64,000 nucleotides of DNA from Micromonospora sp. WMMD961. Lineage in GTDB: Bacteria; Actinomycetota; Actinomycetes; Mycobacteriales; Micromonosporaceae. The translations under genes and the position numbers were made by a program. Where the stretch lies: positions 6,644,501 through 6,708,500 of the forward strand of contig NZ_JARUBJ010000002.1 of assembly GCF_029626145.1 (NCBI RefSeq), read 5' to 3'. Below, one piece after another: positions 62,334 to 64,000 of the stretch. Every line of letters begins with the position of its first letter. Position 1 is the first letter of the stretch. Under the pieces are notes generated by a model. The model was not told where the DNA came from and searched no databases. It saw only the letters and a program-made list of their open reading frames with translations.

Positions 62334-62410
62334 CCCCCTTTGCTGTGCAGTTCAATATGCACCGCTAACGGACCGTAGGCGTCGCCGTGAGGGGTGCACA
62401 GCAAAGGGGG
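62334..62410. repeat. 16-bp inverted repeat, possible hairpin or small element
   Basis: The perfect arms CCCCCTTTGCTGTGCA (62334-62349) and TGCACAGCAAAGGGGG (62395-62410) flank 45 bases, with an inner GCACC/GGTGC pair. No gene overlaps it. Confidence 0.75.
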
Positions 62411-62743
62411 AACGAGGGGACGGGCGGGTCGCCTGAGATGGTCACGCTGGGTAGGCGAAGCAGCCGACGGCTCACGCGCATGGGCGTGACGGATCCGCAG
62501 GCCGAAAGAGGGCGAGAGGACCTGGGCTGGCACGACCGACTGGTCCGTGGGGCGGTCTGTCCACGGGTCGGTGCGCCTGGGTGCCCCCGCCCCATCGCTC
62601 CGCACCCGCCCGCTTGCCCGCCCACGCGAGGGGCGACAGTCAGGACAGCTTGGAACACGGCCCCGCCGGTACGGCCCGGCACGCAAGCGGAAGCGGAAGC
62701 GGCGTGGCCAGGGCCAGGGCCAAGGCCAAGGCCAGGGCGGGGG
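62411..62743. other. Gene-free stretch between the inverted repeat and hemB
   Basis: Frames here lack coding character on both strands. Simple repeats are visible near the hemB end: GGAAGC repeated around 62689-62702 and a run of GGCCAG/GGCCAA hexamers at about 62706-62740. They lie directly after the hemB stop and may form weak structure, but I see no clean terminator. Confidence 0.5.
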
Positions 62744-63727
62744 TCAGTAACGCTCGCGCAGGAGCTGGGCGGCTTCGACGGCCCAGTAGGTGAGGATGAC
62801 CTGCGCGCCGGCCCGCTTGATCGAGGTGAGCGTCTCCAACATCACGCGCTCCCGGTCGATCCAGCCGTTAGCGGCGGCGGCCTCGACCATCGCGTACTCG
62901 CCGGAGACCTGGTAGGCGGCGACCGGGACGTCCACCGCGGCCCGCACCGCCGACACCACGTCGAGGTAGGGCAGCGCCGGCTTGACCATCACCAGATCGG
63001 CGCCCTCGGCGACGTCGAGCGCGACCTCGCGCAGCGACTCGCGCAGGTTGGCCGGGTCCTGCTGGTAGGTGCGTCGGTCGCCCTCCAGCGCGGACTCCAC
63101 CGCCTCCCGGAACGGGCCGTAGAAGGCGGATGCGTACTTGACCGCGTACGCCAGCACCGAGACGTCCTGGTGCCCCGCGGCGTCGAGCGCCTTGCGTACC
63201 ACGCCGACCTGGCCGTCCATCATCCCGGACGGCCCGACCATGCCGACCCCGGCGGCGGCCTGGGCCACCGCCATCTCGGCGTACGCGGCCAAGGTGGCGT
63301 CGTTGTCGACCTCACCGTCTCCGGTGAGCAGCCCGCAGTGCCCGTGCGAGGTGAACTCGTCGAGGCACAGGTCGCTCATCACCACCGTGGCGTCGCCCAC
63401 CTCGGCCACCACGTCGCGGATCGCGACGTTGAGGATGCCGTTCGGGTCGATGCCGCCGGAGCCGGTCGGGTCCCGTCGCTCCGGCACACCGAAGAGCATG
63501 ATCCCGCCGACACCGGCCTGGACCGCCTCGACCGCCGCCTTGCGCAGCGAGTCCCGGGAGTGCTGGAGCACTCCCGGGAGCGACCCGATGGCCCGGGGCT
63601 CGCTCAGCCCCTCCTTGACGAACATCGGCACGACCAACTCGGCCGGGTCGACCCGGGTCTCGGACACCAGCCGGCGGATCGCCGGGGTGCGGCGCAGCCG
63701 GCGGGGCCGGATCTCGGGGTACGACAT
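62744..63727 (-). CDS. hemB: Delta-aminolevulinic acid dehydratase (porphobilinogen synthase)
   Basis: A 327-residue enzyme joining two 5-aminolevulinates to porphobilinogen in tetrapyrrole synthesis. Family features: LVVPMFVKEG near residue 31, VVMSDLCLDEFTSHGHCG near 115 (the metal-site region, with D/C/H replacing the classic triple Cys), the Schiff-base Lys in YAVKYASAFYGPFREA near 195, and VMVKPALPYLDV with the second Lys near 245. It lies 20 bases downstream of the hemD-like gene on the same strand, so both are probably in one haem/corrin operon. Confidence 0.96.
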   Translation of the reverse strand: MSYPEIRPRRLRRTPAIRRLVSETRVDPAELVVPMFVKEGLSEPRAIGSLPGVLQHSRDSLRKAAVEAVQAGVGGIMLFGVPERRDPTGSGGIDPNGILNVAIRDVVAEVGDATVVMSDLCLDEFTSHGHCGLLTGDGEVDNDATLAAYAEMAVAQAAAGVGMVGPSGMMDGQVGVVRKALDAAGHQDVSVLAYAVKYASAFYGPFREAVESALEGDRRTYQQDPANLRESLREVALDVAEGADLVMVKPALPYLDVVSAVRAAVDVPVAAYQVSGEYAMVEAAAANGWIDRERVMLETLTSIKRAGAQVILTYWAVEAAQLLRERY

Positions 63728-63747
63728 GGAAGGGCCTCCTCGAACGA

Positions 63748-64000
63748 CTACCGGAAGCGCAGAGCGGTCGGGCCCTGCACCTTCGAACCGCGGCGCTGCT
63801 TGGCCGGCATGGCGGCCAGCTTCTCGCGCAGCTCGACGGCGTAGGCGGCCAGCGCCTCCACCAGGTCGGGCACCGAGGCGTGCGGCGGCTGGACGTCGAC
63901 CCGCAGCCCGAACTCCGTCGCGGTCTCCGCCGTCTTGGGCCCGATGACGGCAACAACGGTCCGGGCGTGTGGCTTCCCGGCGATACCGACCAGGTTGCGC
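63748..64000 (-). CDS. hemD: Uroporphyrinogen-III synthase, C-terminal end (cut by window edge)
   Basis: Only the last 83 residues are visible: VAVIGPKTAETATEFGLRVDVQPPHASVPDLVEAL matches the second half of HemD, where the IG-TAxTAxxxG motif binds substrate. In actinobacteria HemD is often the C-terminal part of a HemD-methyltransferase fusion, which cannot be judged here. The basic tail (KQRRGSKVQGPTALRFR) continues beyond the domain. The stop is 20 bases before the hemB start. Confidence 0.88.
   Translation of the reverse strand, partial: RNLVGIAGKPHARTVVAVIGPKTAETATEFGLRVDVQPPHASVPDLVEALAAYAVELREKLAAMPAKQRRGSKVQGPTALRFR

Noticed and set aside
62165..62368. 67-codon plus-strand frame between the XRE gene and hemB
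   Set aside because: No ribosome site, low-complexity Pro/Arg composition, and it runs into the inverted repeat.

Overview
The window reads as chromosomal DNA of a high-GC actinomycete, most probably Micromonospora or a close relative (family Micromonosporaceae). The evidence is the strongly GC-biased third codon positions, many GTG starts, GGAGG-type ribosome sites, actinobacterial family pairs (TetR next to DUF3107, MiaE-like ferritin fold next to a DEAD-box helicase, SARP regulator, ABC-F, secreted GHL10), and interspersed GC-rich repeats of a kind I associate with this family. I see no rRNA, tRNA, CRISPR array, integrase or transposase.

Layout. 1-13 kb holds housekeeping and regulatory genes: a truncated proline-rich protein, TetR, DUF3107, ferritin-like protein, DEAD-box helicase, methyltransferase, a RecQ helicase fused to a phosphoribosyltransferase-like domain, and a SARP regulator fused to membrane helices and a helix-hairpin-helix, divergent from a lipoprotein. 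13-19 kb carries an SDR and a complete branched-chain amino acid type ABC importer. 19-34 kb carries a secreted GDPD, a TrkH/TrkA potassium system, a Ser/Thr kinase with an extracellular CBM2-like domain, a membrane spermidine-synthase-like protein, a secreted coiled-coil hydrolase, a four-gene overlapping signalling operon (receiver-PP2C, CHASE3 kinase, receiver, IMPase) and an M28 peptidase.

34-42.2 kb is the accessory region. Codon bias is weaker, the genes are small, and there is one frameshifted gene. It contains a two-helix membrane protein with a degenerate Nudix box, a GNAT enzyme, four tiny genes overlapping head to tail with GTGA/GTGA/ATGA junctions opposite a TPR-containing XRE regulator, a Nudix hydrolase, and a two-gene Panacea (DUF4065) toxin-antitoxin-like unit. 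This is the best place to look for an undescribed system or a decayed integrative element.

42.2-64 kb returns to core-like content: Smr, TPR, ROK kinase, ABC-F, a BON-methyltransferase fusion, LacI, an amino acid permease, secreted GHL10 and phospholipase A2, a cyclase/NB-ARC regulator, FmdB zinc ribbon, lytic transglycosylase, double GNAT, an ExeM/NucH-like nuclease, an XRE regulator, hemB and the end of hemD.

Repeats are a second theme. Three copies of one long palindrome with an identical 47-bp spacing lie at gene ends (6.9, 13.9 and 52.3 kb). A different element sits at two gene junctions of the importer operon and seems to supply the end of one protein and two ribosome sites. A 55-bp tandem repeat and a perfect 38-bp palindrome lie side by side at 46 kb.
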